Below, one piece after another: positions 17,350-26,686 of a DNA stretch of 64,000 nucleotides. The translations under genes were made by a program, and so were the position numbers. Position 1 is the stretch's first letter. Each line of letters starts with the position of its first letter. This DNA is from Rheinheimera salexigens (GTDB taxonomy: Bacteria; Pseudomonadota; Gammaproteobacteria; Enterobacterales; Alteromonadaceae): contig NZ_MKEK01000001.1 of NCBI RefSeq assembly GCF_001752395.1, positions 771,823 to 835,822 on the forward strand, written 5' to 3'. Below the pieces are notes generated by a model. That model saw only the letters and a list, made by a program, of their open reading frames with translations. It was not told the DNA's origin and made no database searches.

Positions 17350-19434
17350 GTGCAGCGTAAAACTCACTACAGGCTCGCCCTTTTTGCGAGCCTTTTTATT
17401 ACCGCTTGCCCTGCTGTAGCTGATACAGCAAGCCAAGCCGATGCAGATTTTATAGAGCGTATTGTTGTTACTGCCACTCGCACAGAACAACCTTGGCTTA
17501 ACAGTCCCGCGTCGGTTGATACTGTCTCAGTCACCGAGCAGTTACCGGGCATGCGCAGTGACATGGCTGAAATATTAGCCGGTATTCCTGGCGTGCAAAT
17601 AGACACCCGTTATAACTTTGCCCAAGATACTCGGATTATCTTGCGCGGTTTTGGTGCTCGGGCTGCATTTGGTGTGCGGGGTATTCTAATGCGCTTAGAT
17701 GGTGTGCCGTTATCAATGCCTGACGGGCAGGCGCAAACCTCTAGTATATTTATTGATGAGCCTAGCCAAGTAGAAGTGCTGCGCGGACCTATCGCGGCGG
17801 TATATGGCAATGCTGCCGGTGGTATTATTAATCTGCAGGGCCAACCTGCCGCCAGCAGCTATATGGCGATTAGCCATGCTATCGGTGCTAATGATCGTCA
17901 GCGTAGCAGTTTAGAGGCAGCTTTGGTGCAAGATGCATTTAGTGTCAGTGGTCATTATGCGCGGTTTAGAACCGACGGTGATCGTGAGCATGCCAGTGCA
18001 GAGCGCGATCAATATGCGCTACGCGCTACTTATCAACTAGTTAATAATATCGAATTAATTGCTCGAGCGGATGATAACAATGCACCGTTATTGCAAGATC
18101 CCGGTTCCTTAACACCCAGGCAATGGCGAGAAAATAGTGCTCAAACCTTTACTGGTGCAGCCAGATTTAATACCCGAAAAAGTATTCGCCACCGCCAGCA
18201 ATCAGTAACGGTTAATCAGCAATTAAGCCACTTTGATTGGCAAGTCGCTGTCTGGAACGGCATGCGTGAAATAGAACAATACCTGCCATTTCGTGGTGAT
18301 GCTGTAACCTCTTCCGGTGCTGTAATTGATTTAGAGAGAGACTTTTACGGCATGCATGGTCAAGTTAACTGGCGACCTGAAGCTTTTTCTGCGCGCTGGC
18401 AACTCAGCCTAGGAACCGACATTGAACGCCAGAAAGATACTCGACAAGGCTTTGTTAATAACTTTGGTGAGGCGGGTGAGCTACGCCGTGATGAAACCGG
18501 ACGAGTTGCTAAGAATGATATATATGCTCTAAGCACATTGGCATTGACTGATAAGTTAACGTGGTTAGCAGGTTTGCGCGTGTCTAATCTATCGTTTGAT
18601 GTTAGCGATCGCTACATTATTGCGGGGTTGAGCCCTGATGATAGTGGCCAAACTCGCTATCAAGAAAGCTCTTGGACGTCCGGTTTAAATTATCAATTAA
18701 CCAGCGAGTGGGCGCTATTTACTGCTGTTGGTGATGGCTTTGAAACGCCAACGTTAACCGAGCTTGCTTATCGTAACGACGGCACGGGTTTAAATCCTGA
18801 TCTTGGGCCAGCATTAATCACCCAATATGAAGCGGGTATTAAATGGCTTAGTACTAATGCTAAGGGACAAGCGCAATTAAGCCTGTTTCGGGTAGATAGT
18901 GATAATGAAATTGTGGTCGATCAATCCATTGATGGCCGTACAACTTATCGCAATGCAGCACAAACCGAGCGAGAAGGGGCCGAATTAAGCTGGCGTTATC
19001 AGTTGCATCCCGCATTACAATTACGCAGTGCGGCAACGTTAATGACTGCACGTTATAAAGACCAACAGCAAAATGGCACACTCAACGGGCTGAGTATACC
19101 GGGCATAGCTGACAGTAATGTATTTATACAAGCCAATTATAGACCTTGGCATAACGATAAGCTGCGCGCTGCAATAGTGGCGCAATATCGTTCCCGCGTG
19201 GCAACCTCCGATAGCAACGATGAGTTTGCGCCATCGTATATGCTATGGCATGCCAGCTTAGATGCCAAGCAAAAAAACGGTAACTGGCAGTTTAGTCAGT
19301 GGTTGCGACTAGATAATATATTGGATAAAGACTACGTTGGCTCCGTAGTAGTAAACCAATCCAATGGCCGATCATTTGAACCGGCACCTGGCCGACAGCT
19401 CAGTGCCGGTATGCGAGTAGAGCGGCGCTTCTAA
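17350..19434 (+). CDS. TonB-dependent outer-membrane receptor
   Basis: The 694-residue protein has a signal peptide (about 1-24), then a plug domain with ERIVVTATRTEQPW as TonB-box-like start, ILRGFGARAAFGVRGI, DGVPLSMPDG and VEVLRGPIAAVYGNAAGG. A C-terminal 22-strand barrel of receptor type follows and ends in Phe (MRVERRF). It imports an unidentified ligand using TonB energy. The plug resembles receptors next to PQQ sugar dehydrogenase genes, and the coupling with that gene suggests a shared substrate or cofactor such as PQQ. The start is a GTG immediately after the upstream stop; translation is probably reinitiated. Confidence 0.9.
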   Translation: MQRKTHYRLALFASLFITACPAVADTASQADADFIERIVVTATRTEQPWLNSPASVDTVSVTEQLPGMRSDMAEILAGIPGVQIDTRYNFAQDTRIILRGFGARAAFGVRGILMRLDGVPLSMPDGQAQTSSIFIDEPSQVEVLRGPIAAVYGNAAGGIINLQGQPAASSYMAISHAIGANDRQRSSLEAALVQDAFSVSGHYARFRTDGDREHASAERDQYALRATYQLVNNIELIARADDNNAPLLQDPGSLTPRQWRENSAQTFTGAARFNTRKSIRHRQQSVTVNQQLSHFDWQVAVWNGMREIEQYLPFRGDAVTSSGAVIDLERDFYGMHGQVNWRPEAFSARWQLSLGTDIERQKDTRQGFVNNFGEAGELRRDETGRVAKNDIYALSTLALTDKLTWLAGLRVSNLSFDVSDRYIIAGLSPDDSGQTRYQESSWTSGLNYQLTSEWALFTAVGDGFETPTLTELAYRNDGTGLNPDLGPALITQYEAGIKWLSTNAKGQAQLSLFRVDSDNEIVVDQSIDGRTTYRNAAQTEREGAELSWRYQLHPALQLRSAATLMTARYKDQQQNGTLNGLSIPGIADSNVFIQANYRPWHNDKLRAAIVAQYRSRVATSDSNDEFAPSYMLWHASLDAKQKNGNWQFSQWLRLDNILDKDYVGSVVVNQSNGRSFEPAPGRQLSAGMRVERRF

Positions 19435-19499
19435 ACAAAATTGTGAAACAAACGCTAGATCGTTTTTGCACTATAATCCGTATAGCTACAACAACTATA

Positions 19500-19548
19500 T
19501 GCTTATTATTAGCGGGTAGTTAGAAAATAGTTAAGCTAATAATAAGCA
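19500..19548 (+). promoter_or_regulatory. Long perfect hairpin in the leader of the dienelactone hydrolase gene
   Basis: A perfect 14-base inverted repeat, TGCTTATTATTAGC at 19500-19513 and its complement at 19535-19548, has a 21-base loop. It ends just before the ribosome site CGGAG and 15 bases before the ATG. A TATAAT at 19472-19477 could be the -10 box, which would put the stem inside the mRNA leader. There is no T run, so it is not a terminator. It may be an operator or a translation-control stem. Confidence 0.45.
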
Positions 19549-19563
19549 AACGGAGCAACATCG

Positions 19564-20541
19564 ATGAAAAACTCAGTGCGCCAGATACTTAAAACAAAGC
19601 TTAAGCCGAAACCTAAATCAGAGCTTAATTCAGCACTGAAACCAGAGCTGCCTGCTCAGGCTTATTCGCTATACGATCAATATGCTCACGGCATGCTAAG
19701 TCGGCGTGATTTCTTCAGTGGTATGGCGGGGTTAGCCGTTAGTGCCGCTTTGGCGACTACTTTTATCAATAGCATGCTGCCCAATTATGCACTGGCACAG
19801 CAGGTGTCTTTTAACGATGATGACATAACAGCAAGCTATCAGAAGTTCTCGCCAGCTCAGAGTCAAAATGGAACAGGTCATGGTGCAGGTCATAAAGAGA
19901 TACGGGGCTATTTAGTTAAACCTAAAAATGCAACCACTGCTTTACCAACTGTACTAGTTATTCACGAAAACCGCGGCTTAAACCCTTATGTGGAAGATGT
20001 TGCTCGACGTTTAGCGAAAGCCGGTTTTATTGCTTTTGCACCGGATGCATTATGGCCATTGGGTGGCTATCCAGGTAATGATGATGATGGCCGCACTATG
20101 CAAAGTAGCTTAGAGCCAGCAAAAATCGTTGCCGACTTAAAAGCGGCAGCAATGTGGTTAAAGCAGCTTGACGGTGGTAATGGTAAGTTGGGCGTTGTCG
20201 GTTTTTGTTTTGGCGGCGCCATGACCGGACGCTTAGCCGCTGAGTTACCCAATGTAGTGGATGCAGCAGTGCCGTTTTATGGCTCACCACCTGCAGCAGA
20301 CAGCATAGCGAATATTAAGGCACCGTTGTTAGTGCAATTGGGCGAGTTAGACGAGCGCGTAAATCAGCAATGGCCAGCAGCTGAAGCCTTGTTTAAACAG
20401 CATAATTTGAACTATAAAATTGAAATGTACCCGGCATCGCATCATGGTTTTCATAACGACTCTACTGCACGTTACAACAAAGAAATGGCAGACCTAGCGT
20501 GGCAACGGACGTTGGCTTTTTTTAAGCAGCATTTAAGTTAA
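19564..20541 (+). CDS. Tat-exported dienelactone hydrolase family protein (YghX-like)
   Basis: The 325-residue protein has a long basic N-region, then SRRDFF at 46-51, a twin-arginine motif, and a hydrophobic stretch to about 78 (NYALAQQ), so export of a folded protein by Tat is likely. The hydrolase domain has the nucleophile in GVVGFCFGGAM (Cys), an acid in GELDERV and a His in SHHGFHND, the Cys-Asp-His triad of dienelactone hydrolases. The N-terminal layout resembles E. coli YghX (YxxYAHG then a hydrophobic stretch and NYALA). It has its own leader and promoter; substrate unknown. Confidence 0.88.
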   Translation: MKNSVRQILKTKLKPKPKSELNSALKPELPAQAYSLYDQYAHGMLSRRDFFSGMAGLAVSAALATTFINSMLPNYALAQQVSFNDDDITASYQKFSPAQSQNGTGHGAGHKEIRGYLVKPKNATTALPTVLVIHENRGLNPYVEDVARRLAKAGFIAFAPDALWPLGGYPGNDDDGRTMQSSLEPAKIVADLKAAAMWLKQLDGGNGKLGVVGFCFGGAMTGRLAAELPNVVDAAVPFYGSPPAADSIANIKAPLLVQLGELDERVNQQWPAAEALFKQHNLNYKIEMYPASHHGFHNDSTARYNKEMADLAWQRTLAFFKQHLS

Positions 20542-20633
20542 CCCAAGCTCAGCTTAATCAAGGTAAGCTAAATTAAGTCGATAAGTTTTATTTGCACGGC
20601 CTAATTTAGCTGTTTAAGAGCCGGGTAGGCAAA

Positions 20634-21654
20634 TTATATTGGTACAAACCAGTGCCGAGTTCGATTAGCAAACCACACCAGAGACAACATAACAGGCACT
20701 TCTACTAATACCCCTACCACTGTGGCTAAAGCTGCACCTGAATGCAAACCAAACATGGCTATGGCAACGGCTACGGCGAGTTCAAAAAAGTTAGATGTGC
20801 CAATCATACAAGCTGGAGCCGCGACATTGTGTGGAAGCTTCAATTTGATAGCCAAAAGTAGGCGATAGCAAAATACCATAAGTTTGAATAAGCAGGGGGA
20901 TAGCGATTAAAACAATGACTTCTGGTTGCGATAATATAGTTTCGGATTGAAAACCAAACAGTAGGATAACTGTGGCAAGCAAACCGATAATTGACCAAGG
21001 TTTCATGTTGGTAATAAACTGATTTAGCCTAGAATGATCGTCAGTCTTATCCAGCACCTTTCGAGTAAGGGCACCGGCCAACAACGGAATAAGCACATAC
21101 ATGAGCACCGATAATAACAAGGTAGACCAAGGCACAGTAATATCGGTAACGCCCAACAGTAAACCGGCTATGGGCGCAAAGGCAAATATCATAATAATGT
21201 CATTTATAGATACTTGTACCAAAGTGTAATTAGCATCGCCTTTAGTTAATTGGCTCCAAATAAACACCATAGCTGTACAAGGCGCAACACCCAGTAAAAT
21301 CATACCCGCGATATATTCATTCGCCGTTTGTGGATCAACCCAATCAGCAAAAAGACCTTTAAAAAACAGCCAGCCCAGCAATGCCATGGTAAAAGGTTTG
21401 ATAAGCCAGTTGATCACTAGCGTTAAAACTAGCCCCTTGGGTTTTTTGCCCACATCTTTAATGGCAGAAAAGTCGATTTGCACCATCATTGGATAAATCA
21501 TTAACCAAATAAGTACAGCAATAACTAAATTAACATGGGCATATTCAATATCCGCAATCACGCTGAATACATTAGGCGCAACGATACCTGCACCAATACC
21601 AACTATTATCGCAAGGCTAACCCATACCGATAAATAACGCTCAAATAAGCCCAT
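20634..21654 (-). pseudogene. acr3: Arsenite efflux permease ACR3, frameshifted near the C-terminus
   Basis: Residues from 21654 encode an ACR3/ArsB-type permease with ten expected membrane helices, including [18 protein letters not shown] with the catalytic Cys. The frame goes astray after [10 protein letters not shown] near 20875. The correct C-terminus ([29 protein letters not shown]) lies in another frame to 20634. Restoring one base in each of two runs (AAAA at 20870-20873 and CC at 20852-20853, plus-strand view) gives [18 protein letters not shown], a full family match. Two one-base losses 18 bases apart suggest sequence error as much as decay. ACR3 exports arsenite; last gene of the arsRC-acr3 operon. 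Confidence 0.85.
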
Positions 21655-21664
21655 TACGGCGCTC

Positions 21665-22144
21665 CTATAGTGATTTCTGTCTAATCAGTTCAGCTAATTT
21701 TAATTTTAAAGTAGCAGTATCGAGCTGCATATCGGCTAGCTTTTTTAACTGGTGTACCCGCGTAGTGATATCAGCAATACAGTCGCGAAATGCCGCTGCT
21801 ATTTGCTGCTCTGAACCTTCAAGCTTAGACGGATCGCTTAAGCCCCAATGTACTTTTATGGCAGAACCAAACCATACCGGGCAAGACTCTGCGGCGGCGG
21901 AATCACACACGGTGATAACAATATCAGGTGCAAAATCTTCAAGCTGATGCCAAGACTGACTTTGTAAATTGGCACAGGCAATGCCTGCTTGTTCAAGATG
22001 CGTAATAGCAAGCGGGTGAACCACGCCAGTTGGTTGGCTGCCGGCACTTTTGGCGGTAATAACATCAGCAGCAAGATGATTAGTGATAGCTTCAGACAAA
22101 ATGCTGCGACAACGGTTATGAGTGCAAATATATAATATTTTCAT
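21665..22144 (-). CDS. arsC: Arsenate reductase, low-molecular-weight phosphatase fold
   Basis: The 159-residue protein has the phosphatase P-loop CTHNRCRS at residues 7-14. Two further cysteines, Cys80 and Cys88 in [13 protein letters not shown], form the disulfide relay of thioredoxin-coupled ArsC. It reduces arsenate to arsenite in the cytoplasm, the substrate of the ACR3 pump encoded 10 bases downstream. The gene follows arsR by 12 bases. The C-terminal 30 residues are longer than in minimal ArsC proteins and look helical. Confidence 0.92.
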   Translation of the reverse strand: MKILYICTHNRCRSILSEAITNHLAADVITAKSAGSQPTGVVHPLAITHLEQAGIACANLQSQSWHQLEDFAPDIVITVCDSAAAESCPVWFGSAIKVHWGLSDPSKLEGSEQQIAAAFRDCIADITTRVHQLKKLADMQLDTATLKLKLAELIRQKSL

Positions 22145-22156
22145 TGAATTACCTGA

Positions 22157-22492
22157 TTAACAGCAGCTATTGGTTGTAGCTAAAGCGCTTTTTAACTTTG
22201 CTAAAGCCGTATCGAAATAGCTTAAGTTATGGCTGGCAGTTTGTTGGATAACTGTTTTGGCCCAAACCGGAAGCGCTGGATGCAGTTTGTAATACACCCA
22301 CTTGCCCCGACGTTCATCAATAAGGATGCCACACTTTCTAAGCTCGGCCAGATGACGGGACGTTTTTGGCTGTTCAAGTTCTAATGCTTGCATCAGATCG
22401 CAAACACAGGCTTCTGTAACTTTAGATAATAAAAGGATAAAGGTCAGTCGGGTCTGATCAGCCAGACACTTATAAAATTGGCAAGGGTTCAT
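22157..22492 (-). CDS. arsR: ArsR-family metalloregulator of the arsenic operon
   Basis: The 111-residue winged-helix repressor has Cys29 and Cys31 in EACVCDL, matching the ELCVCDL arsenite site of ArsR, and a recognition helix around QPKTSRHLAELRKCGIL. It ends in two cysteines (SCC). ArsR represses its own operon until As(III) binds. It is the first gene of the arsR-arsC-acr3 transcript, and a dyad lies just upstream. Confidence 0.92.
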   Translation of the reverse strand: MNPCQFYKCLADQTRLTFILLLSKVTEACVCDLMQALELEQPKTSRHLAELRKCGILIDERRGKWVYYKLHPALPVWAKTVIQQTASHNLSYFDTALAKLKSALATTNSCC

Positions 22493-22504
22493 AGCATTAC
22501 ATCT

Positions 22505-22538
22505 GATATATCATATATGTGAATATACATATGTATTG
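22505..22538 (-). promoter_or_regulatory. Probable ArsR operator
   Basis: The region 13-46 bases upstream of arsR is a run of AT-rich dyads: a perfect 12-base palindrome ATACATATGTAT at 22527-22538, and an imperfect repeat of CATATAT and ATACATATG around 22515-22536. ArsR operators are AT-rich dyads in this position. Assignment is by position and symmetry only. Confidence 0.6.
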
Positions 22539-22789
22539 CTGTAAATGTCAAAATAATATTTCAATTAAAGCATAAACACTTTACCGTAATCATCTTAATT
22601 TCCCATTATTCTAATAAACTACCACTTCCCGGAAAACGAACTAAAATAATCAAATGCGATGTTTATTAGGCTTTATTTAAACGATTTTTTTTCGATACAA
22701 AATACCTTATAAGTTTTAGGTAAATTAACAAATAAGTTATGAGTTAATGTTTAGTAAAAGGATTTTGTCATTATAAAAGGAGTTAATTA

Positions 22790-24085
22790 ATGCGCTTAAT
22801 AAATTTTCGACAACAACAAATTACGAATAATGTTAAATGGCTAGCAGATGTAGTATGGGAAGATAATGACCGTCCATTGCAGACTATTTACGTTACGATC
22901 CCCAATCAATTTAACTGCACTCTTTTCGCTGCTAGCAATGGATTCTTATTAGCAGTAATGGTGTTCGCAATGAAGCACCGTGAACAACGAATTTATGTTG
23001 AAGGTTATATTGATGATTGGCTTAAGTACCGAGTAGAAAAAAGTCTGAAATATTTAGCAATGTGGTTCGCTCATAAACACCTACCTGTCATTGAATCATC
23101 TGAAGTCGGATCTGACGTAAATAGAGAAATTTCTGATATAAAAAGCCCAATACGCAGTACTGCATTGTTTCTTTCAGGTGGCGTTGATTCATATAGCACG
23201 CTGATGAGAAACATAACATTAGTTGGCGAGGAACACCCTAAACGAGCTCGTTATGGATTACTGGTCAACGGCTTGGATATTGGTTTTTTAGAAGAACAAA
23301 ATGAAAAACAGCAGGAGTTGTCAGAATTAAGTTATGAAGCTATTAAACAAGTATGTAAAAGTGCCAACATACAGCCTGTTTTAATTGATACAAATGTTAG
23401 AAGCCTAGATTTAGACAGTAATTTATATGCTAAACAGGCGCATGGTGCAATATTAGCGGGCATGGCACACTTTCTTACGTCTCACATATCAGATATTTTA
23501 ATTAGTTCCACTAACGATATGTGGCACGCAACAGCTTGGGGTTCTTCGCCACTAATTGACGTTAATTATTCATCAGAAATACTCGCTGTTCATCATGACA
23601 GTGAAGATTTATCTCGGTTAAATAAAGTTGCTTTAATTATTGGCAGACCTGAGGTATTAAAAAACCTTAGAGTATGCCCAAAAGTTTATACTATTCCATC
23701 AGGCTATTTAAATTGTGGCAATTGTGCCAAATGCACTCGAACACGACTCGAGTTATTAGTATTAGGTTATAAAAATGAATATGATATTTTCCCCTCAGCC
23801 TCTATCAGCACTTGGTTCACAGATAAAAACTTACTGATTCAAAGTGAATATCATGCATCGCAATTTAAAGAGTTAGTTGAGCCATTGCAAAAATTAGGTT
23901 TAAAGGAAGAGGCGAGTAGAGTAATAATATCTTTGGAAAATTGGCGTAAATACCAAGCGTGGATCAATAGAGAAAACATAGCAGGTTTGACAAAGAGGTT
24001 AGCCAACGAAACTATGCGGACTTTAAAGTCGGCTTTTAAAGTACGTTTTAATTCAAGAAATTATAGCCGTGAAACCATCATTTAG
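22790..24085 (+). CDS. QueC-like PP-loop ATP pyrophosphatase of unknown role
   Basis: The 431-residue protein has a PP-loop SGGVDS at 129-134 and a QueC-type zinc site: Cys296, then Cys309, Cys312 and Cys315 in CGNCAKCTRTR. QueC makes 7-cyano-7-deazaguanine, but is only about 220-230 residues. Here about 120 extra N-terminal residues and about 100 C-terminal residues surround the core, so this is a paralogue. Related proteins occur in defence systems (QatC of Qat, QueC-like CBASS proteins) and in natural-product or polysaccharide loci. No partner gene is beside it: arsR is divergent and metE convergent. SD AAAGGAG is strong. The AT-rich upstream region hints at transfer. Confidence 0.75.
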   Translation: MRLINFRQQQITNNVKWLADVVWEDNDRPLQTIYVTIPNQFNCTLFAASNGFLLAVMVFAMKHREQRIYVEGYIDDWLKYRVEKSLKYLAMWFAHKHLPVIESSEVGSDVNREISDIKSPIRSTALFLSGGVDSYSTLMRNITLVGEEHPKRARYGLLVNGLDIGFLEEQNEKQQELSELSYEAIKQVCKSANIQPVLIDTNVRSLDLDSNLYAKQAHGAILAGMAHFLTSHISDILISSTNDMWHATAWGSSPLIDVNYSSEILAVHHDSEDLSRLNKVALIIGRPEVLKNLRVCPKVYTIPSGYLNCGNCAKCTRTRLELLVLGYKNEYDIFPSASISTWFTDKNLLIQSEYHASQFKELVEPLQKLGLKEEASRVIISLENWRKYQAWINRENIAGLTKRLANETMRTLKSAFKVRFNSRNYSRETII

Positions 24086-24113
24086 TGCTGTTATTGGCAT
24101 AGTTTCAATTAAA

Positions 24114-24150
24114 AACACCGCCACTAACCAGAGGCTTTAGTGGCGGTGTT
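24114..24150. terminator. Bidirectional terminator between the QueC-like gene and metE
   Basis: A perfect 14-base stem AACACCGCCACTAA with its complement, loop about 9 bases, flanked by A and T runs on both sides. It sits between convergent genes, 28 bases after one stop and 18 after the other. Confidence 0.9.
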
Positions 24151-24167
24151 AGTTTTATTAATACTGT

Positions 24168-26504
24168 TTACGCGACTCGTTCTGCGGCTACCGCGCGCAG
24201 GATTTTAGCGGCTTCAACCATGTTTTGCAGTGCCGGTAATACTTCATCCCATTGCCGAGTTTTTAAGCCACAATCTGGGTTTACCCACAGACGATTTGCC
24301 GGTATCCGCTCGGCGGCTTTTAGCATTAGTTTGGTTACTTGCTCGGGGCTTGGAATATTTGGCGAGTGAATATCATATACCCCTGGGCCAATCTGATTTG
24401 GGTAAGCAAACTTCTCGAATACATCAAGTAATTCCATGTCTGAACGTGATGTTTCTATGGTGATAACATCGGCGTCCATATGAGCAATGGCTTCAATAAT
24501 ATCGTTAAACTCGGAGTAACACATGTGGGTGTGAATTTGAGTTTCGTCTTTTACACCGTTGGCGCTAATGCGAAACGATTCTACTGCCCAGTTTAAGTAC
24601 TCTTGCCATTCTGATTGCCGTAGTGGCAAACCTTCACGCAGCGCGGCTTCATCTATTTGAATCACGTTAACACCCGCCGCTTCTAAATCTTGTACTTCTT
24701 GGCGTACAGCTAATGCTAACTGCAGGCAGCTATCACGGCGGCTTTGGTCGTCGCGAACAAAAGACCAGTTTAAAATAGTTACTGGGCCAGTTAGCATGCC
24801 TTTCATTGGCTTGGTAGTTAGTGACTGAGCATATTTAGTCCAGGCGACTGTCATGGGATGAGGCCGGCTAATATCACCAAATAAAATAGGCGGCTTTACA
24901 CAACGTGAGCCATAAGATTGCACCCAACCGAACTGGCTAAAAGCATAACCTTGTAACTGCTCACCAAAATATTCTACCATGTCGTTACGCTCGGCTTCGC
25001 CATGAACTAGCACGTCTAGGCCTAACTTTTCTTGCTCGCGGATAGCGTATTCAATTTCAGCTTTCATTTTTGCTTCGTATTCGCTGGCGCTAATGTTGTG
25101 TTTTTTAAAGGCTAACCGAGCCTGACGGATTTCTTTAGTTTGTGGAAAAGAGCCAATAGTGGTGGTTGGATACAAGGGTAGCGGTAAATGTGTGGCCTGT
25201 TTTGCAGCACGAACAGTATAACCGCTTAAGCGTTTACCCAAGTCGTTAGTGATGCTGTTAACCGCAGCTTTTACTGCTGGGTTATGCACGCGAGTAGAAG
25301 TACGGCGGCTATTTATCGCCGCCTGATTTTCAGCTAATTCGTTGCTTACTGAGTTTATGCCGTTGTTTAGTGCCTTGCCTAAGACCGTTAGTTCAACTAA
25401 TTTTTGCTCGGCAAAGGCCAGCCAGCTTAAAATTTCAGCATCGAGGCTAGCTTTATTAACTGTCACTTCGTTATCAAGGTTAACCGGCACATGCAATAAC
25501 GAGCATGAAGGTGCCAGCCATAACCGATCTGCCAGTTTAGCCGCTATAGGTTGCAGGTATTCTAATGTGGCTGTGAGATCGGTCTTCCAGATATTACGGC
25601 CATCAATTACGCCTAACGACAGTATCTTGTCTGCAGGCAGTGCCTCGATAACGTGTGCTAGGGCGGATTTACCGCGAACCGCATCATAGTGAATACCCGC
25701 GACAGGTAGGTTTAGGCTTAATGTTAGATTATCGCCTAAGGTGCCAAAGTAGGTGGCGAGTAATAGTTTAACGGGGCTGCTTTTTAATGCCTGATACGCT
25801 TCGATTACGGCATCTTGCCATGCTGAGTCAAGCTCGGTAACCAATACCGGTTCATCAATTTGCACCCATTCTACGCCGGCCTGTGCCAGCTCGCTTAATA
25901 GTGTTTGGTAAACCGGTAATAGTTTATCTAGCAAATCCAGCTTATTAGAGGTGTCTTTTTCTTTACTCAGCCACAGGTAAGTTACTGGGCCAATGAGTAC
26001 CGGTTTAAAATTAACGCCTTGCGCTTTGGCTTCTGCTACTTGGGCCAAAATACGCGCACTGTTTAAGGTAAATGAAGTTTCAGCGGTTACTTCGGGCACA
26101 ATATAATGATAGTTAGTGTCGAACCATTTAGTCATTTCACCAGCATGTACACACTGACATGGGCTGTCGTTAGCCGAGCGGCCACGAGCTATTCTAAAAT
26201 AGTTATCTAACTCGCTATCGTTAAAATGCGCAATACGATGAGGTAGGTTACCTAGCATAAAACTCATATCTAATACTTGATCGTATAGCGAAAAATCGGC
26301 TACGGGCACTAAATCTAATGTTTGTTGCAACGCCCAGTTATTGCTACGAATTTGCTTCGCACTGGCTAACAATTGTCCTTCGGTAATGTCGTTTTTCCAG
26401 TAGTTTTCAAGCGCAAATTTTAATTCGCGTTTATTACCAATACGCGGAAAACCTAAGTTGTGTAGCCGTACTTTTTTCTGCTGAGTTTGATATTCAGTAG
26501 TCAT
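24168..26504 (-). CDS. metE: Cobalamin-independent methionine synthase
   Basis: The 778-residue protein is of MetE length (about 753-760). The N-terminal domain starts with [19 protein letters not shown]. The catalytic domain contains [13 protein letters not shown], then zinc ligands in THMCYSEF (His, Cys) and NPDCGLKTR (Cys). MetE transfers a methyl group from 5-methyltetrahydrofolate polyglutamate to homocysteine, the last step of methionine synthesis. A metR gene is divergent, and the gap has a MetJ-type box, so it is probably induced by MetR with homocysteine and repressed by MetJ with S-adenosylmethionine. Confidence 0.97.
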   Translation of the reverse strand: MTTEYQTQQKKVRLHNLGFPRIGNKRELKFALENYWKNDITEGQLLASAKQIRSNNWALQQTLDLVPVADFSLYDQVLDMSFMLGNLPHRIAHFNDSELDNYFRIARGRSANDSPCQCVHAGEMTKWFDTNYHYIVPEVTAETSFTLNSARILAQVAEAKAQGVNFKPVLIGPVTYLWLSKEKDTSNKLDLLDKLLPVYQTLLSELAQAGVEWVQIDEPVLVTELDSAWQDAVIEAYQALKSSPVKLLLATYFGTLGDNLTLSLNLPVAGIHYDAVRGKSALAHVIEALPADKILSLGVIDGRNIWKTDLTATLEYLQPIAAKLADRLWLAPSCSLLHVPVNLDNEVTVNKASLDAEILSWLAFAEQKLVELTVLGKALNNGINSVSNELAENQAAINSRRTSTRVHNPAVKAAVNSITNDLGKRLSGYTVRAAKQATHLPLPLYPTTTIGSFPQTKEIRQARLAFKKHNISASEYEAKMKAEIEYAIREQEKLGLDVLVHGEAERNDMVEYFGEQLQGYAFSQFGWVQSYGSRCVKPPILFGDISRPHPMTVAWTKYAQSLTTKPMKGMLTGPVTILNWSFVRDDQSRRDSCLQLALAVRQEVQDLEAAGVNVIQIDEAALREGLPLRQSEWQEYLNWAVESFRISANGVKDETQIHTHMCYSEFNDIIEAIAHMDADVITIETSRSDMELLDVFEKFAYPNQIGPGVYDIHSPNIPSPEQVTKLMLKAAERIPANRLWVNPDCGLKTRQWDEVLPALQNMVEAAKILRAVAAERVA

Positions 26505-26572
26505 GTTTTAATCCCTATTTAACCATTCAGTATGTTAATTATTGGCTTTTAGCTATTAAGGCTTAACCATCT

Positions 26573-26580
26573 AGACGTCT
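26573..26580 (-). promoter_or_regulatory. Perfect MET box (MetJ operator half) in the metE-metR gap
   Basis: AGACGTCT at 26573-26580 is the exact MET-box consensus bound by MetJ. The preceding eight bases AACCATCT match 5 of 8, which could give the tandem pair MetJ needs. It lies 69 bases upstream of metE. No MetR site of the TGAA-N5-TTCA form was found in the gap; TGAAA-N8-TTTCA near 26610 is the nearest. Confidence 0.65.
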
Positions 26581-26686
26581 AAATGATATCGTGTAATATG
26601 TATGAATTGAAATGGTATGTTTTCATGGTTATATGAATACTGCTCATGGGTTCTGTTATTAATAGAAAGTAGGATGTTGATAAAAC

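Noticed and set aside
26505..26686. A SAM or cobalamin riboswitch before metE.
   Set aside because: The 182-base gap lacks the required helices and conserved loops; a MET box accounts for control.
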